Origin: Oscillospiraceae bacterium
GTDB lineage: Bacteria; Bacillota; Clostridia; Oscillospirales; Oscillospiraceae
Direction of reading: 5' to 3'
Assembly (NCBI GenBank): GCA_016286595.1
Contig: JAEETR010000194.1
Location: forward strand, 1-34,253
DNA: 34,253 nt
A model generated the notes under the pieces. It saw nothing but the letters and a program-made list of their open reading frames with translations, ran no database searches and was not told the origin of the DNA. This document shows, one piece after another, positions 13,336-20,693 of this stretch; positions within the stretch are counted from its first letter, which is position 1, and each line of letters starts with the position of its first letter. Position numbers and translations under genes: made by a program.

Positions 13336-14751
13336 TCATTTCGTGCTCTTTACGGGCTCTTCCGCTGTTTCTCCCCGTTCCAGCTTCTTCATCTCACGCA
13401 GCAGCGGGATGAGGAAGGCCACGGCGAGGATAACGCTCAGCAGGTCGGCCACGGCCTGAGAGGACGCAAGTCCGTACACGCCGAAGATCTTCGAAAGGAT
13501 TATCACGGCGGGGATAAGGCAGATGACGTTTCTGGAAAGGCCCAGCAGTCCCGCCGGTATGGCCCTGCCCAGGGCCTGGAAGAGACCGTTTACTATCATC
13601 ACCCACATATGGAACACCATGGTGGCGCACTGAGTGCGGACCATGAATTTGCCCAGGGCGATTATATCCGGGTCGCTGCCGTCGGTGAAAAGGCCGATTA
13701 TCTGGGCGGCGAAGATGAACATCACCGTGCCCAGCACAACGGCGCCGGTGGCGCCCATGGCGCTGCAGGTCCAGAAGGCGTGGCGCACTCTCTTGTAGTT
13801 TTTGGCGCCCCAGTTATAGCCTGCCACGGGCTGGAAGCCCTGGCCGAAGCCCATGACGGCGCTGCCCACCAGGCGGGTGCACTTGTTTGCCACGGATACG
13901 GCGGCAAGGGCGGCGGTGGAGAAGCTGCCGGCGATGCGGTTGATGACGATGATGGAGACGGTCATGGCGGTGCTGCGCAGGAAGGTGGGTATGCCCATCC
14001 TGGCCACCTCGGCGTAGATCGACCATTTGGGGGTGAAGTACTTCAGCTTGATGGCCAGCATCGTCCGCCCCTTTAGGAAGGGGTAGAGAAGCACGGCGAA
14101 GCTGATGAGTTTGGAAAGATCCGTGGCGATGGCCGCGCCGGCAACGCCCAGATCGAAGGTGTAGATGAAAAGCGGGTCCAGCGCGATGTTCACCAGGCAG
14201 CCGGACACCATGCCCACCATGGAGTAGGTGGTGCTGCCCTCCGCCCTGAGTATCTGGCTGAGGACCACCTCGCCGGCGGTGAGGGGCGCGCCTATGAGTA
14301 TCCATGAGGCGTAGGCCGAGGAGTGGTGGACTATGTCGGGCGTGGCGCCCAGGGCCCGGACGATGGGATCGACGAACATGAGGCATATTGCCGCCACTAT
14401 CGCCAGGAAGCCCAGGGCCGTGAAGAAGGTGGTGGAGCCCACCTGCGACGCCTCCTCGTCCCTCTTGGCGCCCAGCAGACGGGATATATAGCTGGAAGCG
14501 CCCATTCCGAAGGCGAACGCCGTGGAACGTATGAGCTGCAGCATGGAGTCGTTGACGCCCACCGCCGCCGTGGCCGTGGTGCCGAGCTTGCTGACGAAAT
14601 AAGTGTCCGCCATGCTGTAGAAGGAGTTTATGAGCATGGAGATTATCATGGGAAGCGCCACTATCGGAATGACCTTGACGACGTTGCCCTCCAGCATCAT
14701 CGCCCGGCGCTGCTCGCGCTTAAGGGTATTGGGATCAGCCAATTCTGCCAC
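13336..14751 (-). CDS. MATE-family multidrug efflux transporter (MepA/NorM-like)
   Basis: The 471-residue protein has the twelve-helix layout of MATE antiporters, which expel drugs or metabolites using a Na+ or H+ gradient. Two similar halves are visible: the first opens with PIVALPMIISMLINSFYSMADTYFV, shown here in parts (ALPMIISMLINSFYSMADTY), with the conserved VGVNDSMLQLI region; the second half has GIPTFLRSTAMTVS and GFGQGFQPVAGYNWGAKNY, the typical GxxQGxxPxxGYNxGA motif. The start is uncertain: GTG 14751 lies within an AGAGGTGG ribosome binding sequence, and TTG 14742 has better spacing from it, giving a protein three residues shorter. A consensus promoter lies 75 bp upstream, and a MarR regulator follows in the operon. 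Confidence 0.92.
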   Translation of the reverse strand: MAELADPNTLKREQRRAMMLEGNVVKVIPIVALPMIISMLINSFYSMADTYFVSKLGTTATAAVGVNDSMLQLIRSTAFAFGMGASSYISRLLGAKRDEEASQVGSTTFFTALGFLAIVAAICLMFVDPIVRALGATPDIVHHSSAYASWILIGAPLTAGEVVLSQILRAEGSTTYSMVGMVSGCLVNIALDPLFIYTFDLGVAGAAIATDLSKLISFAVLLYPFLKGRTMLAIKLKYFTPKWSIYAEVARMGIPTFLRSTAMTVSIIVINRIAGSFSTAALAAVSVANKCTRLVGSAVMGFGQGFQPVAGYNWGAKNYKRVRHAFWTCSAMGATGAVVLGTVMFIFAAQIIGLFTDGSDPDIIALGKFMVRTQCATMVFHMWVMIVNGLFQALGRAIPAGLLGLSRNVICLIPAVIILSKIFGVYGLASSQAVADLLSVILAVAFLIPLLREMKKLERGETAEEPVKSTK

Positions 14752-14825
14752 CTCTGCTTTCCGCCGACGACATGCGGAAACGTCTCCTGCCCATATCTCG
14801 ACTTTTTGTTGTTTAATGTCACTTT

Positions 14826-14854
14826 ATTATATTATAGCGGCGGTGCCTTGTCAA
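14826..14854 (-). promoter_or_regulatory. Strong promoter of the MATE-marR operon
   Basis: Minus-strand TTGACA (14854-14849) and TATAAT (14831-14826) with 17 bp between; a second TATAAT overlaps at 14836-14831. A further TTGACA ten bases upstream makes a direct repeat TTGACAATTATTGACA over the -35, where a MarR dimer could sit. Confidence 0.9.
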
Positions 14855-14869
14855 TAATTGTCAAAGGCC

Positions 14870-15127
14870 CGCGGCCAATTCCCGGCCTTGAAATAAGTTG
14901 AAAAAACAATGGTCAAAGCCGCCGTTTTCTCCCCTGACGTCCAGCCGGGATACGCGATTTTCTCCCCTTGTCGCATATGCCGATATTTTCCCGCATTTTA
15001 ACGAAACGCCGACGCCCGTTCCCCCGGTGTACTTTGCCGGGACGGGGCCGCATACTGTTCACCGAAGGGGCGCCGGCGCCCCGAATCGCTGAAGTCCCCG
15101 GCAATACGGGGCGGAAGGGAGATAATC
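14870..15127 (+). other. Gene-poor stretch before the truncated deacetylase, with a possible sporulation promoter
   Basis: No gene is seen in this 260-bp stretch. TGTACT (15028-15033) and CATACTG (15051-15057), 17 bp apart, resemble SigE/SigG-type sporulation promoters, and a 16-bp perfect palindrome GGGGCGCCGGCGCCCC occupies 15067-15082. Both are weak evidence; the promoter idea gains some support because the next gene derives from a sporulation family. Confidence 0.3.
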
Positions 15128-15352
15128 ATGGTCAAAAGGTTCAAACACTGGATGGATAGGCTGCCGTCCTCCCGGCGGCGGTGGCTGTCCCGGGGGGCCA
15201 CGGCGCTGGCGGCGGTGCTGATCTTCGCCGCGGTGTCGGCGCCGGAGTACGTCGCCGCCTGGTCGGCGGCGAAGGAAAAGCCCATCTACTGCGTGCAGAG
15301 GGACCAGAAAATGGTGTCCCTGACCTTCGACGCAGCGTGGGCTGACGTATGA
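15128..15352 (+). pseudogene. Truncated PdaB-like polysaccharide deacetylase (N-terminus only)
   Basis: An intact start (ATG with AAGGGAG upstream) opens a 74-residue frame: basic N-terminus, membrane anchor at about 24-43, then KPIYCVQRD (51-59) and VSLTFDAAW (63-71), where D68 is the first catalytic aspartate of the NodB deacetylase fold. Sporulation deacetylases of the PdaB type show exactly this order but continue for about 180 more residues. Here the frame ends three residues later at TGA, and 11 bp further stands a terminator. None of the remaining NodB motifs can be found in any frame downstream. It therefore looks like a deletion remnant that would encode only a short membrane peptide. 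A late-sporulation role of the ancestor is known for the family. Confidence 0.8.
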
Positions 15353-15362
15353 TTGCGGCACG

Positions 15363-15398
15363 AAAAAAACGCCGCGGATACTGCATCCGCGGCGTTTT
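15363..15398. terminator. Bidirectional terminator between the deacetylase remnant and the Fe-S reductase
   Basis: AAAACGCCGCGGAT and ATCCGCGGCGTTTT form a 14-bp perfect stem around ACTGC, with T-runs usable on both strands. Confidence 0.95.
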
Positions 15399-15415
15399 GC
15401 CGTTGTGAGCGGGTC

Positions 15416-16537
15416 TTACTCCATGGAGCGGCAGGTCTTGAGCAGCTCGATAATGGGCAGGTGCTGGGGGCAGGCGCCCTCGCACTGGCCGCACTCTATG
15501 CAGTCGCTGGCCTTGCCTCTGCCCTCGGTGGCGATACTGTACTCCCTGCGGGTACGGAAGGCCTCGTTGCCCCGCTGCCGGTTGCTTACGGCGAAGATCT
15601 CGGGGATGGGTATGTTCATGGGGCAGCCCTCGGTGCAGTAGTGGCAGGCGGTGCAGGCGATGGCCTTGTCGCCCTGGATAGCCTCCTGAGCCCGGCGGAT
15701 CACGTCCTGCTCGGCCTCGTCAAGGGGCTTGAAATTGCGCATATAGCTGAGGTTGTCCTCCATCTGGGCGATATTGGACATGCCGGACAGCACGGTGATG
15801 ATGCCGTCCATGCTGGCCACGTAGCGTATGGCCCAGCTGGCCAGGGACATATCAGGCGCGGCGGCCTTGAGTATCTCCTGCACGGCGGGGATGGGGTCGG
15901 CAAGGGCGCCGCCCTTGATGGGCTCCATCACGGTGATGGGCTTGTTGTGGCGGCGGGCCACCTCGTAGCACTCCCGGGCGCGGATGCCGGGGTTCTCCCA
16001 GTCGGCGTAGTTGATCTGCAGCTGGATGAAATCCACGTCGGGATGGGCGGTAAGCAGTTCCTCCAGCAGCTCGGGGTCGGCGTGGAAGGAGAAGCCCCAG
16101 TGCTTGATGAGGCCCTTGTCACGCTGCTCCTTGACGAAATCCCAGATGCCGTACTTGTCGTAGGTGACGTAGCTGCCCCGCTGGAGAGCGTGGAGCAGAT
16201 AGTAGTCGAAGTATCCGGCGCCGGTGCGCTCAAGGCTGGTGGCGAACTCGGCCTTGGCCTCCTCTGCGTTGTGGATGGACGCGTTATTGGCGTTGAGCTT
16301 GGTGGCGATGGTGTAGGCGCTGCGGGGGAAGCGGTCGGCCACCGCGGCCTTGAAGGCTCTCTCGCTGTCGCCGTTGTTGTACACGTAAGCGGTGTCGAAA
16401 TAGGTGCCTCCGGCCTCGATGAACATATCCGCCATTTTGCAAACCTGGGGGATATCTATGGAGCCGTCGGGATTTTTGGGCAGGCGCATGAGACCGAAGC
16501 CCAGCTTGAAGGTGTCCTTTCCGAGATAATCTGACAT
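15416..16537 (-). CDS. Aldo/keto reductase with C-terminal 2x[4Fe-4S] ferredoxin domain
   Basis: The 373-residue protein has a TIM-barrel aldo/keto reductase domain (about 1-285) with the tetrad D48, Y53, K80 and H116 (YFDTAYVYN, ATKLN, YYLLHAL), followed by a bacterial ferredoxin-like domain with two cysteine clusters: C295-x2-C298-x2-C301-x3-C305-P and C346-x2-C349-x2-C352-x3-C356-P. Such anaerobe-specific proteins are thought to pass electrons between NAD(P)H or ferredoxin and a carbonyl or other substrate, but no physiological substrate is established. GGAGG lies 9 nt before ATG 16537. The gene is a single unit with a consensus promoter and a terminator. Confidence 0.93.
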   Translation of the reverse strand: MSDYLGKDTFKLGFGLMRLPKNPDGSIDIPQVCKMADMFIEAGGTYFDTAYVYNNGDSERAFKAAVADRFPRSAYTIATKLNANNASIHNAEEAKAEFATSLERTGAGYFDYYLLHALQRGSYVTYDKYGIWDFVKEQRDKGLIKHWGFSFHADPELLEELLTAHPDVDFIQLQINYADWENPGIRARECYEVARRHNKPITVMEPIKGGALADPIPAVQEILKAAAPDMSLASWAIRYVASMDGIITVLSGMSNIAQMEDNLSYMRNFKPLDEAEQDVIRRAQEAIQGDKAIACTACHYCTEGCPMNIPIPEIFAVSNRQRGNEAFRTRREYSIATEGRGKASDCIECGQCEGACPQHLPIIELLKTCRSME

Positions 16538-16622
16538 TATACCTTTCCTCCTTAGTCGGTAAAATACGTTTTCCGGGGCGTGAGGCCCCGCACTCCCGTA
16601 CCTGCAAATAATTATCGATTTT

Positions 16623-16651
16623 ATTATATATTCGCCCGGCCGTCATTGCAA
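16623..16651 (-). promoter_or_regulatory. Promoter of the Fe-S aldo/keto reductase
   Basis: Minus-strand TTGCAA (16651-16646) and TATAAT (16628-16623) with a 17-bp spacer. The leader contains a CGGGGC/GCCCCG hairpin near 16575-16591. Confidence 0.82.
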
Positions 16652-16673
16652 GGGCTCCGGGCCGTCGGCGGGC

Positions 16674-16705
16674 AAAAAAACGGACCCTGCCGGGTCCGTT
16701 TTCTC
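16674..16705 (-). terminator. Terminator of the AbrB-family transporter gene
   Basis: AAAACGGACCC and GGGTCCGTTTT form an 11-bp perfect stem around TGCC; the minus-strand tail is a run of T. Confidence 0.93.
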
Positions 16706-16717
16706 TTATATTCCGTT

Positions 16718-17827
16718 TTACGCGAAGGACCCCGCCAGGATCTTTATTATGATCGGGAACAGGGCCACGGTTATGGTCAGCCGGGCCAGCTGCAGCACGG
16801 AGACGGTGGGGGCGTCGGCGTTGAAATCCGGGGCCAGCAGGGCGAACTCCGTAGCGCCGCCGGCGGAGGAGGACATCATGGCGGTGACTATGTCCATGCC
16901 GGTGGAGCGGCTGAGGATCACGGCCAGGGTGATGTTGATGATCGTGAAGCCCACGACTATGAGCAGCGCGGGGATAACGGCGCTCTTGAGGGATTCAAGG
17001 GACGCGGCGTTCATGTTAAGACCTATGAGGGAGCCGCTGAGTATCTGGGTGGCCACGCGCACGTCCCTGGGCATGTACAGTCTGTCGGTCTTTATGTTCA
17101 CGGCGGCCACCACTATCATGGTGACTATGAGTATGGCGGAGGAGAAATCCAGCAGCTCGCCCAGCGCCCAGCCGATGGCGCCGCCGACGACGGCCACCGC
17201 AGCGGCGAAGATGATGCGTTTTTTCTTCTCGTCTTTGGGCAGGGACTTTTTCTTCTCCGCAGCTCTGACCTGCTCGGAGGGCTCCGGCGCCGTGTACTCA
17301 ACGCCCTCTTTTTTCGCCTTGCGTTTGGCGGCGATTTTGCCTACCACCTGCACCAGCGGCAGAGACACCAGATACACGGACAGCAGCCGCACCACCTGCA
17401 GAAGGGCCACCACGGAGGAGTCGCCGCCCATGTCCATGGCCAGCAGGGACATATCGGTTATGCCGCCGGGGGCCACGGCGAACAGCGCCGTCGGGAAATT
17501 GAAATCTGAGGCGAAATAGAAGATGAAGCCCATGCCCAGGCACAGCCCGATGATGCACACGACAAGTATCACCGCGGGCTTTATCAGCTTCAGGAGGGAG
17601 CGCACGCTGTCCCTGGTGACGGACATGCCTATGAACAGTCCCGCCACGGTCTTGGTGAGTATCTTCACCTCCGTGGGCATGTACATTTTGCCGGTGAGTA
17701 TGTTCAGCGTTCCCACCACGATGATGGCGCCAACCAGCGGGCCCGCGGGGACCTTGAGCTTTTTCAGCGTGATGCCTCCCGCCGCGCCGGCGATTATCGT
17801 GATGACGAGCCACAAGAGCTTTTCCAT
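16718..17827 (-). CDS. AbrB-family (ammonia-monooxygenase-like) integral membrane protein
   Basis: The 369-residue protein consists of two similar halves of about 155 residues, each with several membrane helices, joined by a charged linker (about 180-213, KKKSLPKDEKKK). The repeat pattern is seen in ALFAVAPGGITDMSLLAMDMG in the first half (cited in part: APGGITDMSLLAMDMG) and SSSAGGATEFALLAPDFNAD in the second, and in GPLVGAIIVVGTLNIL against SAILIVTMIVVAAVNI. This is the AbrB transporter-like family (unrelated to the DNA-binding AbrB), of unclear substrate. ATG 17827 is chosen over an in-frame TTG at 17848 because it follows GGGGGTAAGGAA. It is a single-gene unit with a good promoter. Confidence 0.85.
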   Translation of the reverse strand: MEKLLWLVITIIAGAAGGITLKKLKVPAGPLVGAIIVVGTLNILTGKMYMPTEVKILTKTVAGLFIGMSVTRDSVRSLLKLIKPAVILVVCIIGLCLGMGFIFYFASDFNFPTALFAVAPGGITDMSLLAMDMGGDSSVVALLQVVRLLSVYLVSLPLVQVVGKIAAKRKAKKEGVEYTAPEPSEQVRAAEKKKSLPKDEKKKRIIFAAAVAVVGGAIGWALGELLDFSSAILIVTMIVVAAVNIKTDRLYMPRDVRVATQILSGSLIGLNMNAASLESLKSAVIPALLIVVGFTIINITLAVILSRSTGMDIVTAMMSSSAGGATEFALLAPDFNADAPTVSVLQLARLTITVALFPIIIKILAGSFA

Positions 17828-17878
17828 TTCCTTACCCCCGAGGATCAAAAATCCGGTTCAAGTCGTTCAAACGGCAAG

Positions 17879-17907
17879 AGTATACCATAATCGAGGCTTT
17901 TTGTAAA
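17879..17907 (-). promoter_or_regulatory. Promoter of the AbrB-family transporter gene
   Basis: Minus-strand TTTACA (17907-17902) and TATACT (17884-17879), 17 bp apart, with an extended -10 TGG directly before TATACT. Confidence 0.82.
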
Positions 17908-17935
17908 TCTCAAAGTGCGCGGCGGGGCTTTCCTC

Positions 17936-18607
17936 TCACCATACGAAGGGCACCAGACGGTATCTGACCTTCTCCACGTACTCGCCGTAGCCCTCCAGTC
18001 CCTCGGTAAGCACCTTTTCCTCGTTGAGTATGCGCTTGACGATGATGGGCACGTAAAACAGCAGTATCAAAAAGGATATAAGAGCGCCCAGCACCAGCCC
18101 CATGGAGAGGAAAAGTATCAGCGTGGCGGCGTACATGGGATGGCGCACCAGACCGTAAAGGCCGGTGTCCACCACCTTCTGCCCCTCCTGCACCTCGATG
18201 GTCCGGGAGAGATATTCGTTCTCCCGAAGCACCTCGCCGTAGAGGGCGTAGGCGCCCAGGAAAAGCGCCGCGCCCGCGTACGTGAGCCATTTCGGCAGCT
18301 GCAGCCACCCGAAGCGGAAGGACAGTCCCGCCATGACGAAGGCCGCCAGGAACATCAAGCCGCTGAGGGCCACCACGGTCCTCTGCTCCCCCTCCCGCTC
18401 CTTCGCGCTGAGCCTTTTCTCAAGCAGGGCAGGACTTTTTGCCATCATCACCAGTCCGGCGCAGAACATGGGGATGAAAAGGATCGCCATGAAAAGCCAT
18501 CCGCCGGGCCACCGCAGCGTCCCGGCGGGCAGGAACAGCAGCGCCCCCACCAGGATGACTCCCGCAAAATACTTTGCCATGGCCTGAACAAACAGCTTTT
18601 TCGTCAT
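17936..18607 (-). CDS. Isoprenylcysteine carboxyl methyltransferase-like membrane protein
   Basis: The 223-residue protein has about five membrane helices and ends with the conserved ICMT/PEMT-type core: VVDTGLYGLVRHPMY, then a hydrophobic pair of helices, RILNEEKVLTEGL and GYGEYVEKVRYRLVPF. RHPMY and the ExxL-GYxxY-R pattern bind S-adenosylmethionine in characterised relatives. Bacterial members methylate unknown lipids or small molecules; protein prenyl-cysteine is not expected as a substrate here. ATG 18607 has GGTGG 6-7 nt upstream. No clear promoter or terminator is visible beside it, and its 3' end is only about 110 bp before the next gene on the same strand, so some read-through is possible. 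Confidence 0.83.
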   Translation of the reverse strand: MTKKLFVQAMAKYFAGVILVGALLFLPAGTLRWPGGWLFMAILFIPMFCAGLVMMAKSPALLEKRLSAKEREGEQRTVVALSGLMFLAAFVMAGLSFRFGWLQLPKWLTYAGAALFLGAYALYGEVLRENEYLSRTIEVQEGQKVVDTGLYGLVRHPMYAATLILFLSMGLVLGALISFLILLFYVPIIVKRILNEEKVLTEGLEGYGEYVEKVRYRLVPFVW

Positions 18608-18681
18608 AAAACCACCGTCCGTTTCTTTATTGCCGCGGCGGGACCGTATCTCCGCGCGGCGCAGCGTAAAGCGGCTGCGTC

Positions 18682-18716
18682 AAAAAAAGTGATTTGTCGA
18701 AAGACAAATCACTTTT
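18682..18716 (-). terminator. Terminator of tRNA-Arg
   Basis: AAAAGTGATTTGTC and GACAAATCACTTTT form a 14-bp perfect stem around the stable GAAA/TTTC loop, with a minus-strand T-run; it begins one base after the tRNA CCA. Confidence 0.95.
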
Positions 18717-18717
18717 C

Positions 18718-18793
18718 TGGCACGCCCGGCGGGACTCGAACCCACACTCTTCGCCTCCGGAGGGCGACGTGTTATCCATTACACTACGGGCGC
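18718..18793 (-). tRNA. tRNA-Arg (anticodon CCG)
   Basis: Acceptor GCGCCCG/CGGGCGT, D-arm GTGT/AACAC, anticodon stem TCGCC/GGCGA around CTCCGGA, T stem GTGGG/CCCGC, discriminator G and encoded CCA. Anticodon CCG reads CGG. Monocistronic with its own promoter and terminator. Confidence 0.95.
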
Positions 18794-18822
18794 ATATAAC
18801 GCGGTTTTCAGCCGCAAGGGGT

Positions 18823-18851
18823 ATTATAGCAAAAAAGTTTCCCGGTGTAAA
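18823..18851 (-). promoter_or_regulatory. Promoter of tRNA-Arg
   Basis: Minus-strand TTTACA (18851-18846) and TATAAT (18828-18823), 17 bp apart, with an extended -10 TGC before TATAAT. Confidence 0.88.
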
Positions 18852-18871
18852 GTGCGGCGGGGCCTTAATTC

Positions 18872-18900
18872 TTGTTTTAATTTGTCGCTTATGATAGAAT
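18872..18900 (+). promoter_or_regulatory. Promoter of the DivIVA-like/hydro-lyase operon
   Basis: TTGTTT (18872-18877) and TAGAAT (18895-18900), 17 bp apart, divergent from the tRNA-Arg promoter and 36 bp before the start codon. Confidence 0.72.
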
Positions 18901-18936
18901 GTACGGGTAATCCCATCTTAAGGCTGGTGAAAAGGA

Positions 18937-19410
18937 ATGGACGAGCAGAAGGGAAATTTCAAGACTCAGGTTTTCGGCGGATTTGACCGCCACGACGTTA
19001 TCGAATACATCGAGAAGCTGGCCGCCCAGAGAAACGCCTATCAGAAGGAGCGGGACGACCTGACCGCCCTCAACGAGGAGCTGGCCGGGGCGAAGTCCGC
19101 CCTTGAGGCGGAGCTTGAACAGGTTAAGGAGGAGCTGCGCTCCGCCGTTGACGGGGCACAGGCCGCCCGGCGGGAGGCCGCGGAGAAGGCCCTTTCCGTA
19201 GTCGGCGAGGCACGGCAGGCCTGCGCCGCCGTCAGAGCCGACGTGGAGGAGAGCGCCCGAAAAGTCCGGGCGGAGCTGACCGTCACCGCGGAGGCCATCG
19301 GCGGCATAACCGCCAGTCTCGACGCGGCGGACCAGCGGTTCCAGGCCATCGCCGCCGAGATATCCGCCTCCCGCGGAGAGGATGAGGACGGAGAGGAGAA
19401 CGATGGCTGA
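18937..19410 (+). CDS. DivIVA-like coiled-coil protein
   Basis: The 157-residue protein starts with FKTQVFGGFDRHDVIEYI (8-25), which resembles the short N-terminal lipid-binding DivIVA domain (GY/F-D-x-x-EV-x-x-F/Y-I), then runs as one long coiled coil from about 26 to 145 (heptads around LNEELAGAKSALEAELEQV and AARREAAEKAL), with an acidic tail. DivIVA-type proteins sense membrane curvature and organise division or polar complexes; the role here is unknown and the protein is short for the family. The stop overlaps the next ATG by 8 nt, so it is translationally coupled to a metabolic gene, an odd pairing. Confidence 0.65.
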   Translation: MDEQKGNFKTQVFGGFDRHDVIEYIEKLAAQRNAYQKERDDLTALNEELAGAKSALEAELEQVKEELRSAVDGAQAARREAAEKALSVVGEARQACAAVRADVEESARKVRAELTVTAEAIGGITASLDAADQRFQAIAAEISASRGEDEDGEENDG

Positions 19411-19954
19411 GTTCGCCCTGCACGTCTCCGAACTGAAGGCGGCCATACCGGAATTGTCCGTCGGCAGCCGGGTCTATCTGACCGGCACCGTCTACACCGC
19501 CCGGGACGAGGCTCATCAGGCTCTTTTCGACCTGCTGGACGCGGGCGAGCCCCTGCCCTTCGACGTAAACGGCGCGGTCATATACTACGCCGGCCCCACC
19601 CGGGGAAAGCCCGGCACGGTGTTCGGCGCCTGCGGCCCCACCACCTCCGGCAGGATGGACAAATTCACCCCCCGCCTTCTGGACCTGGGCCTGACGGCCA
19701 TGATAGGCAAGGGGAACCGCTCCCCCGAGGTGGTGCTGTCCATGATAAAAAACGGCGCCGTCTATTTCTGCGCCGTGGGCGGCACCGGCGCCCTCATCGC
19801 CAAATGCATCAAGGCCGCCCGGGAGGTGGCCTTCCCCGAGTTCGGCACCGAGTCCGTCAAGGAACTGACCGTGGAGCGCATGCCCCTGATCGTCGGCATC
19901 GACGCAGAAGGCCGCAACATATACGAAGAGGGCGTTAAAAAGTACAAAAGATAA
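19403..19954 (+). CDS. Fe-S hydro-lyase beta subunit (class I fumarase / L-tartrate dehydratase C-terminal type)
   Basis: The 183-residue protein has the fumarase C-terminal (beta) domain motifs: YTARDEAHQAL at 31-41, GPTTSGRMDKFTP at 78-90, GKGNRS at 102-107 and VGGTGALIAKCI at 125-136. In two-subunit enzymes this subunit partners an alpha subunit that carries the [4Fe-4S] cluster, and the pair hydrates fumarate or dehydrates tartrate. The alpha gene is normally next door but is not in this window on either side. ATG 19403 is preceded by GAGAGGAG, and the coding region overlaps the DivIVA-like gene by 8 nt. Fumarate versus tartrate activity cannot be decided from sequence. Confidence 0.88.
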   Translation: MAEFALHVSELKAAIPELSVGSRVYLTGTVYTARDEAHQALFDLLDAGEPLPFDVNGAVIYYAGPTRGKPGTVFGACGPTTSGRMDKFTPRLLDLGLTAMIGKGNRSPEVVLSMIKNGAVYFCAVGGTGALIAKCIKAAREVAFPEFGTESVKELTVERMPLIVGIDAEGRNIYEEGVKKYKR

Positions 19955-19956
19955 GA

Positions 19957-19989
19957 AAAGCGGAGGAGATAGATCTCATCCGCATTTTC
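19957..19989 (+). terminator. Probable terminator of the DivIVA-like/hydro-lyase operon
   Basis: GCGGAGGAGAT pairs with ATCTCATCCGC (one mismatch) across AG, followed by ATTTTC. Confidence 0.6.
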
Positions 19990-20048
19990 GGAACATTTTT
20001 CCCCGCCGGCGCGTCTAAAAGGACAAACCCCCGAAAGGAGAACACCAT

Positions 20049-20654
20049 ATGAAAAAGACGATCGCTGCCGCACTGGCCGCTTTGACGCTGTTTGCCCTGT
20101 CCGGATGTGCCGTAACGAAGGCCTCTCCCCTGCCTGAAAAAGATGAACCCGTGCCGGAAATCGAAATCGAAACCGCGCCGCCGGAGAGCACAGCCGCCGA
20201 GATAAGCGCGGCGGCAGAGCCATCAGATTCCCCTGATGTGCCGCCCGACGAGCCTGACGAGATAACGGAGGAAAATCTCGCCGTGGCTGAGCTGGGGGAT
20301 ATTTTTATCTCCCTTCCAATGCCCGAGGGCTGGGAGTGGGAGGAAATAAACGACGATAACGGCGGCAGCTTCGGCATATGTTTCTGGAAGAGCGGCGACA
20401 GAAGCCAGTACGCCGAGGTCAAATACTGGGAGTCCTTCGGCGTATGCGGCACCGGTCTGACCGAGGAGAAGGTCGATTTTCCCTCCGGCAGCAGCGCCTG
20501 GATCGGGTACTACGACGGAGGCAGTGACTGGAGCTTTGTCAGCTTCTGCGACGATCACAAGGGCTTCGCCGCCATCAACAGCGGTCTCTGCGGCGAAAAG
20601 GCCCTTACCGCCCTCGACATGCTGGGCAGGGCCGAGATAGGCTTTACGGACTGA
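20049..20654 (+). CDS. Lipoprotein of unknown function
   Basis: The 201-residue product has a lipoprotein signal peptide with lipobox L17-S-G-C20. A Pro/Glu-rich low-complexity linker (about 24-75, no structure expected) is followed by a compact domain (about 78-201) with ISLPMPEGWEWEEI, WKSGDRSQYAEVKYW, WIGYYDGGSDWSFVSF and a short C-terminal helix. The pattern of short beta strands resembles the PsbP/DcrB-like domains of other clostridial lipoproteins, but that is a loose impression. AAAGGAG stands 9 nt before ATG 20049. No promoter is obvious in the 60 bp after the preceding terminator. Function unknown. Confidence 0.75.
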   Translation: MKKTIAAALAALTLFALSGCAVTKASPLPEKDEPVPEIEIETAPPESTAAEISAAAEPSDSPDVPPDEPDEITEENLAVAELGDIFISLPMPEGWEWEEINDDNGGSFGICFWKSGDRSQYAEVKYWESFGVCGTGLTEEKVDFPSGSSAWIGYYDGGSDWSFVSFCDDHKGFAAINSGLCGEKALTALDMLGRAEIGFTD

Positions 20655-20661
20655 TCCGCAC

Positions 20662-20693
20662 AAAAAAAGCAGGCGCCCGGCGCCTGCTTTTTT
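20662..20693. terminator. Bidirectional terminator between lipoprotein and GNAT gene
   Basis: GCAGGCGC/GCGCCTGC around CCG, flanked by A7 on one side and T6 on the other, so it can serve both converging genes; it slightly overlaps the GNAT stop codon. Confidence 0.95.

Noticed and set aside
14849..14864. TTGTCAATAATTGTCAA considered as a palindromic MarR operator
   Set aside because: It is a direct, not an inverted, repeat, and is explained by two overlapping -35 hexamers; kept only as a weak finding.
15353..16534. Long plus-strand frame opposite the Fe-S aldo/keto reductase
   Set aside because: Antisense shadow; begins inside a terminator and shows no recognisable domain.
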